The notes: generated from the sequence alone by a model not told the origin. A stretch of DNA of 64,000 nt from Dysgonomonas sp. 25 (GCF_010501075.1 NZ_QVMN01000003.1:386292-450291); one strand, 5' to 3'. Positions 16,211-25,205 are shown, counted from the stretch's first letter. Numbers and translations: made by a program.

Positions 16211-16942
16211 TCAGAATAGCTTTAATAACATTACACCAAGACCTATCAATCCAGTCAATATACCTATTATTCCACCCAACGTGGAGGCTGTTCCTCCAGT
16301 GTACATTTCTCGTGCGAGCTTAGGCATGTATATCACATCATTAGGTTGTACATAATAGAATTCACTATCGACGATGTCTTTCGAACGGAGGTCGAATTCC
16401 TTGATTACGGAGCCGGCAGAAGTTTGCCTCAGGATAGTGACTCTTTTTCTGTCTCCTCTGAAGTTTTGACCTGTGGAGGTAGATAATACTTCGTATATAG
16501 TCATTATAGGTTTGTCCATAATCACCCGTCCTTGTCCGGTTTCGCCGAGGAATGTGATGTACATGGATGTTAGCTGGACGGTGGCTGTTGTGCCGTCGGC
16601 TAATGCGCTGAATTTCTCGGATAAAATCTTACCTATTTCGTAGAGTGTATAACCTTCGACGTATACTTTGCCCATGAAAGGAATTTTGATTGTTCCGTCG
16701 GCACGTACATTTAATGTCCCTCCCTGCGAAAAAGAACCTAATGTTTCCTGTAAAGCCTTTGGTTCCATTGTGTAAACAGTGATTAAAAGCTCGTCGCCAA
16801 CTATAACTTTGTATTCAGGCTCTTTGATTTTTTCATATTCTTTATGAATATCCTGAAAGAAGTTTGTGTCGCGTGTGGTTACGCAAGAACTCAGTAGCCA
16901 AATGGCCGGAAGGAGCAGAAGTAATATTTTCTTACTTTTCAT
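16211..16942 (-). CDS. Wza-like polysaccharide export lipoprotein (first copy)
   Basis: A 243-residue lipoprotein (signal ending AIWLLSSC, Cys about 20) with an export domain (YKVIVGDELLITVYTMEPK), the conserved GTIKIPFMGKVYVEG segment, an SLBB-type repeat (GETGQGRVIMDKPIMTIYEVL) and a Gly-rich C-terminal membrane helix (GIIGILTGLIGLGVMLLKLF). It is the first exporter gene after def and is followed almost directly by its paralogue. One copy may make the channel and the other an adaptor or a hetero-oligomer; this is inference. Confidence 0.9.
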   Translation of the reverse strand: MKSKKILLLLLPAIWLLSSCVTTRDTNFFQDIHKEYEKIKEPEYKVIVGDELLITVYTMEPKALQETLGSFSQGGTLNVRADGTIKIPFMGKVYVEGYTLYEIGKILSEKFSALADGTTATVQLTSMYITFLGETGQGRVIMDKPIMTIYEVLSTSTGQNFRGDRKRVTILRQTSAGSVIKEFDLRSKDIVDSEFYYVQPNDVIYMPKLAREMYTGGTASTLGGIIGILTGLIGLGVMLLKLF

Positions 16943-16956
16943 AGAAAGTAGTTGTT

Positions 16957-17517
16957 TTACTTTTTATTGACGGCTTTCACTCGGTAATGGCAATTGACTT
17001 TCCCTTTGAGCATGTTGTTCAGCTTGCTCTTTATCAATTGCTTGCGGATGCCCGAAATATGGTCTATCAGCAAAGTCGCTTCCAGATGATCGTATTCGTG
17101 TTGTATGCACCTCGCAAAAAATCCGCTGTAGGTCTCGTCATGACTGTTGAAATTCTCATCCAGATATTGAATGCGGATAGCCTCTTCGCGTTCTACGGCT
17201 TCCGAGATACCCGGAAGGCTCAGGCAGCCTTCGTTCATTTTCACAATATTGCCGGTGCGCTCTACTATCCGGGGATTGATAAAAACTTTCTTGAAATCGG
17301 CATATTGCGGATCGTCCTCTGCCAAAGGCTCGAGATCGACAATGAAAAGACGTATATCCAATCCTATTTGCGGAGCTGCCAGCCCGACGCCATCGGCATT
17401 ATACATCGTTTCGAACATATTTTCTATCAGCTCTTTCAGATTAGGATAATCTTTTGCGATCTCTTTCGTCTCCTTTCTTAGTATCGGCTGACCATATAGA
17501 TATATCGGTAATATCAT
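16957..17517 (-). CDS. def: Peptide deformylase
   Basis: The ATG at 17517 gives 186 residues starting MILPIYLYG, the normal start of the family; a longer frame that runs into ruvX is rejected. All three motifs are present: [10 protein letters not shown] (43-52), EGCLS (96-100) and HEYDHL (140-145), which together supply the metal ligands and catalytic Glu. The enzyme removes the formyl group from nascent proteins. It starts 7 bp after the ruvX stop, so the two are co-transcribed. Confidence 0.95.
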   Translation of the reverse strand: MILPIYLYGQPILRKETKEIAKDYPNLKELIENMFETMYNADGVGLAAPQIGLDIRLFIVDLEPLAEDDPQYADFKKVFINPRIVERTGNIVKMNEGCLSLPGISEAVEREEAIRIQYLDENFNSHDETYSGFFARCIQHEYDHLEATLLIDHISGIRKQLIKSKLNNMLKGKVNCHYRVKAVNKK

Positions 17518-17524
17518 AAAAATC

Positions 17525-17947
17525 TTATAGTTTAAAGCGGAGGCTTTCCATGTAGCTTTGCAGAATGATTGTGGCACTCACTTCATCGACCAGCGCTTTG
17601 TTTTGTCTATCTTTCTTTTTTAGTCCACTGTCGATGATGGCTTGTTGCGCTATAACCGAAGTGAAACGTTCGTCATACTGTTCTATTGTTATATCCGGAT
17701 AAAGGGCTTTCAGCTTTTTCACGAACGGACGGATATGCTTCATGCTCTCCGAATCCTCATTGTTCATCTGTTTGGGCATACCAACAACGATACACTCTAC
17801 ATTCTCCTTAGCCAGATATGTTTTCAAAAAGTCAAAAAGGGTGTGCGTAGGCACAGTAGTAAGGCCATTAGCAATAATCTTCAACGGATCGGAGACAGCA
17901 ATACCTGTTCGTTTCGTGCCGTAGTCGATAGCCAATAGTCTTCCCAT
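17525..17947 (-). CDS. ruvX: Putative Holliday junction resolvase / pre-16S rRNA nuclease YqgF
   Basis: A 140-residue YqgF-family protein with the RNase H-like signature [17 protein letters not shown], the middle motif [11 protein letters not shown], the segment [14 protein letters not shown] and the closing [13 protein letters not shown]. In Escherichia coli the enzyme matures the 5' end of 16S rRNA, and a role at Holliday junctions has also been proposed. It is the first gene of the minus-strand run ruvX-def-wza-wza-wzc-galE. A -7-like TACCTTTG lies at 17953-17960. Confidence 0.93.
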   Translation of the reverse strand: MGRLLAIDYGTKRTGIAVSDPLKIIANGLTTVPTHTLFDFLKTYLAKENVECIVVGMPKQMNNEDSESMKHIRPFVKKLKALYPDITIEQYDERFTSVIAQQAIIDSGLKKKDRQNKALVDEVSATIILQSYMESLRFKL

Positions 17948-18041
17948 AGGCGCAAAGGTAGCTAAATTTATTTATTCATTTATACTATTACCTTGACAAA
18001 TAACGTATTTATATGGGCTTTAATTGTTTTTCTTTATGAGA

Positions 18042-18655
18042 TTATTTAATGCCCAATGTCTGCTTTGCTATCGCTATCTCGCCTATGTCGCCCGTGTGTT
18101 TGCCCGATGCATCCGACAGTTTAATCGCTTCGAGGTAGCCGCCCTCGCGCGAATCGGCTTTCACGTGCGAAAGTTTGATGACGATATTCAGCGGTTTTGC
18201 CCCGACGTCGTTCGAGAAGAACGTGCCGATACCATACGTATCGTGGATGCGGTTTCTGACGTAGCTCTTTATCTCCTTCACTCGGAGAACATCCAACGAA
18301 TCGCTGAATACAATCGTCTTAGACGTAGGGTCTATCCGCATCTGTTCGTAGAAACGGACTGCCTTATCGGCGAAAGTCAGCGGATCGCCGCTGTCGCACC
18401 GTACACCGTCGAACAGCTTGGCTTGTTGCAGATTGAAAGAAGAGAAAAATGCGTCGGTCGTATACGTATCTGTCAAGGTGATACCCAAACTGCCGTTATA
18501 CACCTTCACCCAAGCGTCCAATGCCAGCGACGTGGCAGCGCGGTAGCCGTACAATGCGCCGTGATACTGACATACGACCAGGGATAGAGGCGCTGGATAG
18601 CATGCATTACCGAGAACTTATATAGGTCATTGTCTGTAAAGTACTTTATAATCAT
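18042..18655 (-). pseudogene. pncB: Nicotinate phosphoribosyltransferase remnant with internal deletion and frame change
   Basis: The first 30 or so codons from the ATG at 18655 match the start of PncB (IIKYFTDNDLYKFSVMHAIQ). Near 18565-18575 the homology switches frame and jumps to the C-terminal half (YGYRAATSLALDAW, then LFDGVRCDSGDPLTFADKA, IVFSDSLD, GIGTFFSNDVG, NIVIKLS, LSDASGKHTGD). A full protein is about 390 residues; roughly 185 central residues are missing, including much of the substrate-binding core. PncB makes nicotinate mononucleotide in NAD salvage, and this copy cannot. An assembly error is the main alternative. Confidence 0.85.
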
Positions 18656-18704
18656 AGCAATGTTGAATAGTGGTATATACCGATGAAACAACAAAGGTAG
18701 CATA

Positions 18705-18737
18705 TTTGTTTTGGTATTGGCTTTTTCGCTATATTTG
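18705..18737 (+). promoter_or_regulatory. Promoter of the SUI1-addA transcript
   Basis: TTTG (18705-18708) and TATATTTG (18730-18737) are 21 bp apart, the Bacteroidota -33/-7 arrangement, and lie 18 bp before the SUI1 start codon. Confidence 0.65.
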
Positions 18738-18754
18738 TATCAAAACAGACAAAT

Positions 18755-19099
18755 ATGAAACCAAACGACTGGAAAGACCGCCTGAATGTGGTATACTCGA
18801 CTAATCCCGACTTCAAATACGAAAGTGAAGACGAGCAGGAAGCCGAAACCATTGCCAAAGAGAAGCAACAATTGCGTATCTCCCTCGACAAGCGCAACCG
18901 CAAGGGGAAGGCTGTGACACTCATTACAGGCTTTGTCGGCGCGACGGACGATCTGGAAGCATTGGGTAAGATGTTGAAAGTGAAGTGCGGTGTCGGCGGA
19001 TCGGCCAAGGATGGCGAAATCATCATTCAAGGCGATTTCCGGAATAAGGTACTCGAACTCCTGCAAAAAGAAGGATATGCCAAATCGCGTATCATCTGA
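18755..19099 (+). CDS. SUI1/eIF1-like translation factor (YciH family)
   Basis: A 114-residue protein whose C-terminal two thirds is the SUI1 fold: LRISLDKRNRKGKAVTLITGF, then LEALGKMLKVKCGVGGSAKDG and IIIQGDFRNKVLELLQKEGY. In bacteria, YciH proteins are thought to act on initiation fidelity; this is family knowledge. The N-terminal 50 residues are charged and probably flexible. The helicase-nuclease gene starts inside its last codons, so the two are translated together. Confidence 0.92.
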   Translation: MKPNDWKDRLNVVYSTNPDFKYESEDEQEAETIAKEKQQLRISLDKRNRKGKAVTLITGFVGATDDLEALGKMLKVKCGVGGSAKDGEIIIQGDFRNKVLELLQKEGYAKSRII

Positions 19100-22000
19100 A
19101 CAGTCAGCGCTTTCTGTCTACAAAGCGTCGGCAGGATCGGGTAAGACACACCGTTTGACGAGTGAGTACCTGAGCCTCCTGTTCCGTTCGCCTTTTGCCT
19201 ATAAGCATATTCTCGCCGTGACCTTTACCAATAAGGCGACCGACGAGATGAAGACCCGTATTGTCAAAGAACTTGCCAATCTGGCATTAGGAGAGGGTTC
19301 GGATTACCTTACCCGTCTTTGTCAGGAAAATAACTTCTCCGAAGAGCAAGTCAGGGCAAAGGCCAAGGAGACGCTCACATATATCTTGCACGACTATTCG
19401 GCTTTCTCGGTCAGTACTATCGACCGCTTTTTTCAGCAGACGATGCGCGCCTTTACCCGTGAAATTGGCTTGGGCGGAGGATACAACGTGGAACTGGATG
19501 CCGACAAAGTATTGAACGAAGCCATCGACTCCCTCCTGTTCGACCTCGAGAAGAACGACAATCAGGACTTGCTCGAGTGGCTTATCCGCTTCTCCTCCGA
19601 GAAGGTAGAGAAAGGTGAGACATGGAACATCCGTGCCGATATACAATCCCTTTCGCGCGAGATATTCAAAGAAAGCTACAAAGCCTTCCGCACTGAGGTG
19701 CAAACCGACATCTCCGACAAGGCACTGATGGACGACTACAAGCAGATGCTGTTCTCCTACATCAATACCTTTCAGGCAACCTCGCAGCAAATAGGGGAGA
19801 AGGCGCTCAATATCATGACGCGCTGCGATCTCACCCCAACGGATTTCAAAGGAGGAGGTAAGTCTCCCTTCTTCGCTTTCCTGCGGTGGGCGAATGGCGA
19901 AACCAAAGAGCCTACGGCGACCTTTCGCAAGTTGGACGGCGATGTCTCCGGCTGGTATACCAAAACCGGCACCGATGCTACTACCCGAGCGAAGATAGAG
20001 GATGTCTATGCCCAAGGCTTGAGCCAATGCGTGAGCGATATTATTGCCCATTACGATAATATGTCGATGTATCAGACGGCCTACGAGATTAACCGCTACT
20101 TCTTCACGCTGGGCATCTTAGGCGACATCGACAAGAAGATACGCGAATATACGACCGAGAACAACCTCATGCTTATCTCGGACACAACCGAACTACTGAA
20201 CACCATCATACAGGGGAGCGATACCCCTTTCGTCTACGAGAAAGTCGGCACACGGGTCGACAACTATATGATAGACGAGTTCCAGGATACCTCCCGCATG
20301 CAGTGGGAGAACTTCTACCCCTTGGTCAGCAACAGTCTGGCAAGCGGCGAGAAGAACTTCATCGTGGGCGACGTCAAACAGAGTATCTACCGTTGGCGAA
20401 ACTCCGATTGGAAGCTGCTGGACGAACAGCTGGATATCGACTTTGCCAATGAAGGGATCAACCACGAAACCCTCGATACCAACTGGCGAAGTGCCCGCAA
20501 CGTGGTCGACTTCAACAATACTATCTTCTCCCAAGGGGCTACCCTCCTGCAAGAGACTTATAACAGTGTTCTCCCTGCCGATTCCTCCGATCAGCGGATT
20601 GCTGCCTATTCCACCCGCATAGAGCAGGCCTACAACGAAGTGCAGCAACAGGTCTGCAGTGGCAAGAAAGGTCAGGCGGGACATGTCAGGATAACCTTTG
20701 TAGACGGCGCAACATACGATTGGAAAGCGCATGTACTGGAGCAACTCCCTCTGACCATCGAGCAATTGCAGGATAAAGGCTATTCGCTGAAAGATATTGC
20801 CATCCTCACCCGCACCAAGAAGGAGGGAGCCGATGTGGCCAATTGCCTGCTGCAATATAAGGAGCAGCACCCGGATTCGCGCTATCGCTACGATATTATC
20901 TCGGATGAGGCGCTGTATATCAACAGTTCGCAGAGTATCAAGCTGATAATAGCCCTCCTGAAATACCTGCGCAACCCCTTGGATGAATCGCTGAAAGTGC
21001 TTGCCGTATACGAATACTATAAGTATAGCAACCAACTGAAAGCCGAAGATGCGCTGCAACAGTACTTCTCCAAGCAGAGCGAGTTACCCGAAGACGTCCG
21101 CCGGTCGCTGGATCATATCCGCGAACTGCCTTTGTATGAGATGACTGAGGAGCTGTCCGGGCTTTTCCGTCAGGCGATGGATGAGGACGAGCAGATCTAC
21201 ATCCAGTCGTTTCTGGATATGGTACTCGATTTCACGGTGCGCTATTCGTCCGATCTCGACGCCTTCCTCAACTGGTGGGACGAGACGGGTTCGGCTAAGA
21301 CGATATTCACCCCCGACGGGCAGGATGCCATTCGCATAATGACTATCCACAAGTCGAAAGGCTTGGGCTTCGAGGTGGTACTGATTCCTTTCTGCGACTG
21401 GAAGATAGATCATCAGCTGACGACTATCCTCTGGTGTCATCCGCAGGTAGCGCCTTTCGATCGCTTACACCTTGTGCCGGTCAACTATTCGCAGAACCTG
21501 AAGAATACTATCTTCAAGGATGAGTACTTCAACGAGCGCCTCTATGCTTTTATCGACAACTTCAATATCCTTTATGTCGCCTTTACCCGTGCCAAACAGG
21601 AGTTGATTGCGTTTGCCCCCGAGCCTAAGACGGACAAGGTCGGCAGCATCTCCTCATTGCTCTGGAAGTGCATAAACGATACCGCTTCGCTCTCCTTTAA
21701 TCTCAGAGACAGTGTGTTCGAGCTCGGGCAGGATTATGCACCCTCATTACTTGGCAAAGGCCGCGATCAAGGCAATGAGATTCAGGTGGATACCTTGTCG
21801 AGTATTCCGTTCGATAACCGCCTGCAGCTATTGCTGAACAATAAGTACTTCTTCACCGACACAGGCGCCCGCGACTATGGCACGTTGATGCACGAGATTG
21901 TCAGTAAGATTCAGACAATCGGCGAGATAGAAGATATTGTCGAAACCTATTATATCGCCGGAAGCATCACCAGTGAACAGAAAGCCGATCTGATATCCAT

Positions 22001-22298
22001 GCTCCGCCAATACCTTTCGGACGAAACCGTTTCGCAATGGTACTCGGGCGAATATCGTGTCCTCAACGAGGTGCAGATTCTTCAACCGAACGGAACGTTT
22101 ATCCGCCCCGACCGTGTGATGCTCAAGGGGGATGAGGTGGTCGTTATTGACTACAAGTTCGGCGAAAAGGAAGACCGCAGGCACTCCCGCCAAGTCAAGC
22201 ACTATGTTACCCAAATCCGCAAGATGGGTTATGCCGAGGTAAAAGGCTATATCTGCTACATCAAACTCGGTAAGGTGGTCGAAGCCGACCTCGGTTGA
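19077..22298 (+). CDS. addA: AddA-like UvrD-type helicase with C-terminal nuclease domain
   Basis: The start at 19077 is chosen because AAGGA sits just before it and the ATP-binding loop then begins at residue 19 (AGSGKT); the longer frame runs back into SUI1. The protein has 1073 residues. It shows superfamily 1 helicase motifs: Walker A, VTFTNKAT, IDEFQDTSRMQW, GDVKQSIYRWR, TIHKSKGLGFEVV and YVAFTRAKQE. The end carries a RecB-type nuclease motif, VVVIDYKFGE. AddA works with AddB in resection of double-strand breaks at recombination hotspots. AddB is not next to it here. It overlaps the SUI1 stop by 23 bp. Confidence 0.9.
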   Translation: MPNRVSSEQSALSVYKASAGSGKTHRLTSEYLSLLFRSPFAYKHILAVTFTNKATDEMKTRIVKELANLALGEGSDYLTRLCQENNFSEEQVRAKAKETLTYILHDYSAFSVSTIDRFFQQTMRAFTREIGLGGGYNVELDADKVLNEAIDSLLFDLEKNDNQDLLEWLIRFSSEKVEKGETWNIRADIQSLSREIFKESYKAFRTEVQTDISDKALMDDYKQMLFSYINTFQATSQQIGEKALNIMTRCDLTPTDFKGGGKSPFFAFLRWANGETKEPTATFRKLDGDVSGWYTKTGTDATTRAKIEDVYAQGLSQCVSDIIAHYDNMSMYQTAYEINRYFFTLGILGDIDKKIREYTTENNLMLISDTTELLNTIIQGSDTPFVYEKVGTRVDNYMIDEFQDTSRMQWENFYPLVSNSLASGEKNFIVGDVKQSIYRWRNSDWKLLDEQLDIDFANEGINHETLDTNWRSARNVVDFNNTIFSQGATLLQETYNSVLPADSSDQRIAAYSTRIEQAYNEVQQQVCSGKKGQAGHVRITFVDGATYDWKAHVLEQLPLTIEQLQDKGYSLKDIAILTRTKKEGADVANCLLQYKEQHPDSRYRYDIISDEALYINSSQSIKLIIALLKYLRNPLDESLKVLAVYEYYKYSNQLKAEDALQQYFSKQSELPEDVRRSLDHIRELPLYEMTEELSGLFRQAMDEDEQIYIQSFLDMVLDFTVRYSSDLDAFLNWWDETGSAKTIFTPDGQDAIRIMTIHKSKGLGFEVVLIPFCDWKIDHQLTTILWCHPQVAPFDRLHLVPVNYSQNLKNTIFKDEYFNERLYAFIDNFNILYVAFTRAKQELIAFAPEPKTDKVGSISSLLWKCINDTASLSFNLRDSVFELGQDYAPSLLGKGRDQGNEIQVDTLSSIPFDNRLQLLLNNKYFFTDTGARDYGTLMHEIVSKIQTIGEIEDIVETYYIAGSITSEQKADLISMLRQYLSDETVSQWYSGEYRVLNEVQILQPNGTFIRPDRVMLKGDEVVVIDYKFGEKEDRRHSRQVKHYVTQIRKMGYAEVKGYICYIKLGKVVEADLG

Positions 22299-22459
22299 TT
22301 TCTGCCTCTCGCAGAAAGTGACATCGCGTCAACATATTGAGTCGCCTACGCTCCTCGAAACAATTGTTGGCTCCGCCGATTTCCAATTCGACGAACGAAG
22401 GTGAGTCAATGAGTACCAAGCGTTTCTTTACAGGACTGATATAGTAGCCAAGTTTTGTT
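22299..22459. other. Intergenic stretch with a short hairpin
   Basis: TTTCTGC (22299-22305) and GCAGAAA (22311-22317) form a hairpin right after the addA stop, without a T-run. I see no gene or further motif before the outer repeat begins at about 22460. Confidence 0.4.
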
Positions 22460-22542
22460 AAAAACCTACTTCACTGATTATCAATCGAAATTTAGTTAAA
22501 ACTTGACACTCTTGACATATATTACGCGATACAGTGTTTTTT
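22460..22542 (-). repeat. Outer inverted repeat, left copy
   Basis: About 83 bp match the reverse complement of 58753-58836 with only a handful of differences. Both contain ACCTACTTC, TTTAGTTAAAACTTGACAC and TCTTGACATAT. The repeat lies on the 3' side of the FISUMP gene in both copies. The doubled TTGACA words 9 bp apart are noteworthy. Confidence 0.85.
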
Positions 22543-22553
22543 CACCCCTCCAA

Positions 22554-22602
22554 CCTCCCCCAAACAACGTTCGCCGAAGCGAAGGCGAGGCAAAAGGGGA
22601 GG
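22554..22602. repeat. REP-like hairpin
   Basis: CCTCCCC (22554-22560) pairs with GGGGAGG (22596-22602) around an inner stem TTCGCC/GGCGA. It resembles the C-rich/G-rich palindromes repeated through this region. Confidence 0.6.
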
Positions 22603-22635
22603 CTATTATATAGATAAAGTTGTTTTATTTTATTA

Positions 22636-22671
22636 CCCCCTCTTGCGGAGGGGGATATAGGGGGAGGTGGG
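22636..22671. repeat. CCCCCTC/GAGGGGG palindrome abutting the FISUMP gene A stop
   Basis: CCCCCTCttgcggaGGGGG followed by ATATAGGGGGAGGTGGG directly precedes the stop codon. The same 36-bp block, with one difference in the loop, sits at 30299-30334 in the same place after the third FISUMP gene, so it travels with the gene ends. Confidence 0.75.
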
Positions 22672-24807
22672 TTAGTCTTTCTTGCACCTAACCGAGAACA
22701 AGTAGCGGCGATTGGTGGCATTGCGGCCCACCTGCGAGTTGCCGCTACCGAAGATCCGAAACCATGCAGTGGTGGCGGAGTAGCTACTGGCCGACCAGAA
22801 ATAGGCGAGGCTGCCGTAACCGTAGGCCGAGCCACCGTCGGCGTGGCCCGCAAGGAAGACATCCATGCCGGGACGTGCCGTAGAGGAGAGGCCGTTGGAG
22901 GCTCCCTTGAAGTTGCCGGTGCCCGGTTCGCAGATTTCTTTCATTGCGTTGCCATGACCATTAACGTCATTCTGTAAGCCACGATAGCTTGTATTTCCGG
23001 TGTAGGTGGTAGTGGTGGCAGCAGCTGCACGATCGACACTCGTCAACTCGGCTGTTAAAGCAGACCCGGTACTGGTTGGCAAGCTTGAAAATGTATTTTT
23101 GTTCTTTACTATTTCCTGTTCCAATAAACTCCATTCATCATCGCTCGGTAAATGCCATCCGTTAGGGCAAATGCCTTGACGACGTTTCTGCTCAGTGGTA
23201 GCTGTACCTTCCCGGCGTCCACTTTCTTGTATGGCGCCATCCATATTCAGTTGACCGGTGTTACCACCCTTGCCCGCAGTAGCAGCATCCCATGTATAGA
23301 GTAGACCAAGGCGAGGGTTTTGGGTGTAGGTAGTAGTCGTCATACTACCATTGTTTGTCCCACCATTAGGATAAGCATAGTAAGGATTTTTATAAGCATT
23401 GTTATTGATAGTTGTAGCCGGAGTGCCCGGAGGAACACCATCAGCATTGTAGGGGCGAAGTTGTTTGTTGGCTAGTGTAGCAGCACCGGTATAATTTTGC
23501 CCGGTATCGAATTTCGTCGCCGCCAGGTTGTGGATCATCCATCGCATATCGCTGTCTTTGGGGTTTGTGCCGAAGTTGGACGAAAGGAACAGGTTGTCGC
23601 TTTGGTCCAAATGGAGCTGTACCCCATTGGATAGTATACGAGAGCTGAGACCACCATCATTAGGAGCCGTCTTCCCTTTCACAGCATCTATCTCGGCTTG
23701 GCTAAAGCCGGCAAATAATGCCCACTGTTCGATACTGGGCTGTTGACCCACATTTGTACATTGCAGCACGGTAAGTGCAACATTGTCGAATCGTTTGGGA
23801 TTATTGGCATCCTCGAAAATGAGGTAGCTATAACGAGCCTTGCTTGCACTCACCGTTACAGTATAGCTCAAATTGTTGGCTGTGCCTGTGCCTTGGTTGT
23901 CATTGCGTTCGTAGCCCGTTACATCTGTTGAAAAAGGAAGTGTATTCCCGTCCAATTGCAAGGTACTGATAGCATTCGTTGTACCAACAGGAAACTGCGT
24001 TACCTTCCAATTCGCATTGGCGGTAAGGGTATTGGTTGCGTTGGTAGTAGCAGTATATTCTTTCGTTGGGGTAGAAAGAGTCAACGCCTTGTTGGTTTGG
24101 TTGATGATGCGTACCTCGGTTATGTCTGTTCCGCATTCGTTAGCCACCTTAAAGGTCAAGGTATTCTGCTTTGTGCGAAACGGATTGGCCGCAATCTCGG
24201 CAGCAGTCATCGCATTAGGCAGTAAGCTAAAGGCAGCAGGAGTAGTGGTCAGGTTGCCGCTGGCAGGCGGTGTGTCAGCACCATTGAAGCTGATACCACC
24301 CCAGGTAGCATGTGGTGTGTTGGTGTAGACCGCAGGATTGTCGGTCGGTGTCCAGCTCGCAGTGAAGGTTTCGGGAGTGGAGGGTAGCGTGCGTGCATCT
24401 CGCCCGCTGGGGAAGTAGATATCCGCACCGCTGAGGGTGAGTGTAGGAAGCTCGGCCGTTTTTATGTTTATCCCCTGCCACGTTTCACCATCCCATATAT
24501 AGATGCCATCGGGGATAAGAGCACATTTAGGGATGGGCGCGCCCGAGACGTTGTACACCAGCAGCCCGGTGTGTTTGTCGCGTTCCGCTCCGGTTAGCTC
24601 GGCTGCTGTTCCTATTTTCAGCTTGGTCCGGTCGCTGAGTTTCACCCGAGGCAGTGCCAGTCCTTTGGTTGTTGCCCCGTCCATTTTCAGGTCAAGCAGT
24701 GCTCCCGGTGCCGGAGGTTGTCCGCTTCCCATAGTTACCTGCCCTTGCAAGCTAATTGTTGTGAGTAAGGCTATTATAATGATAGCCTGTGTCAAAGTTC
24801 TTTTCAT
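22672..24807 (-). CDS. Secreted FISUMP-domain protein, cassette A (intact)
   Basis: A 711-residue protein with a signal peptide (LTQAIIIIALLTTISLQGQ), then a block shared with the other two copies (VTMGSGQPPAPGALLDLK, ALPRVKLSD, HTGLLVYN, GIYIWDGETWQ). Ig-like segments follow at about 140-370. The C-terminal FISUMP domain (TIGR02145-like) begins at about 500, with GLLYTWDAATAGK, GICPNGWHLPSDDEW, YFWSAS and the closing SVRCKKD. The domain is abundant in Fibrobacter and Bacteroidota surface proteins; its function is unknown. No type IX sorting tail is seen. A good promoter lies at 25496-25526, giving a leader of about 680 nt full of hairpins. Confidence 0.88.
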   Translation of the reverse strand: MKRTLTQAIIIIALLTTISLQGQVTMGSGQPPAPGALLDLKMDGATTKGLALPRVKLSDRTKLKIGTAAELTGAERDKHTGLLVYNVSGAPIPKCALIPDGIYIWDGETWQGINIKTAELPTLTLSGADIYFPSGRDARTLPSTPETFTASWTPTDNPAVYTNTPHATWGGISFNGADTPPASGNLTTTPAAFSLLPNAMTAAEIAANPFRTKQNTLTFKVANECGTDITEVRIINQTNKALTLSTPTKEYTATTNATNTLTANANWKVTQFPVGTTNAISTLQLDGNTLPFSTDVTGYERNDNQGTGTANNLSYTVTVSASKARYSYLIFEDANNPKRFDNVALTVLQCTNVGQQPSIEQWALFAGFSQAEIDAVKGKTAPNDGGLSSRILSNGVQLHLDQSDNLFLSSNFGTNPKDSDMRWMIHNLAATKFDTGQNYTGAATLANKQLRPYNADGVPPGTPATTINNNAYKNPYYAYPNGGTNNGSMTTTTYTQNPRLGLLYTWDAATAGKGGNTGQLNMDGAIQESGRREGTATTEQKRRQGICPNGWHLPSDDEWSLLEQEIVKNKNTFSSLPTSTGSALTAELTSVDRAAAATTTTYTGNTSYRGLQNDVNGHGNAMKEICEPGTGNFKGASNGLSSTARPGMDVFLAGHADGGSAYGYGSLAYFWSASSYSATTAWFRIFGSGNSQVGRNATNRRYLFSVRCKKD

Positions 24808-24823
24808 GTTATAAAAGAATTAA

Positions 24824-24855
24824 CCACCTCCCCCTGCCCCCTCCTACAGAGGGGG
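24824..24855. repeat. C-rich/G-rich palindrome before FISUMP gene A
   Basis: CCACCTCCCCCTGCCCCCTC followed by CTACAGAGGGGG is another member of the CCCCCTC/GAGGGGG family, placed about 17 bp upstream of the start codon. Confidence 0.7.
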
Positions 24856-24896
24856 TAGCAGAAAAAGATGAAGTGAATAATAAGTTTGTTTGAGCC

Positions 24897-25190
24897 CCAC
24901 TAAACCTCCCCGTGGGAGAGGCTAAGGGAAGGATATATTTTCGTTTTTTATTGAATGGTGGTACAAACCCATTTCCCCCTCTGGGGGATAAAGGGGGCCG
25001 GTTATTGTCATCCCGAGTGGATACGAGGGATCTCGTTTCGTTATGGTGTAGGGGCAGACCTGTGTGTCTGCCCGATATATCGGTTTGCGGGCGCACACGC
25101 AGGTGCGCCCCTACAAAAGCTCTATTGTTCACTGATAACTGCTCACTGTTAACTGAAAAATCCCGCTTCTCCTCACGGAGAAGACGGGAT
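24897..25190. repeat. Left field of short hairpin repeats
   Basis: There is no gene here. The stretch is built of several palindromes. These are CCTCCCCGTGGGAGAGG near 24910; CCCCCTCTGGGGG at 24974-24986; a GTCATCCCGAGT...ATCTCGTTTCG unit at 25007-25042; and a composite at 25048-25114 that begins GTAGGGGC and ends GCGCCCCTAC and contains two hairpins (GGGCAGAC/GTCTGCCC and GGGCGCAC/GTGCGCCC). Then come AACTG/CACTG words at 25126-25156 and CCCG-TTCTCC/GGAGAAG-CGGG at 25161-25190. These look like REP/BIME-type elements. Confidence 0.75.
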
Positions 25191-25205
25191 GAAATGGGGG
25201 TTCTT

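Noticed and set aside
17518-17577. Longer N-terminus for peptide deformylase
   Set aside because: It would overlap the end of ruvX and adds residues not found in the family.
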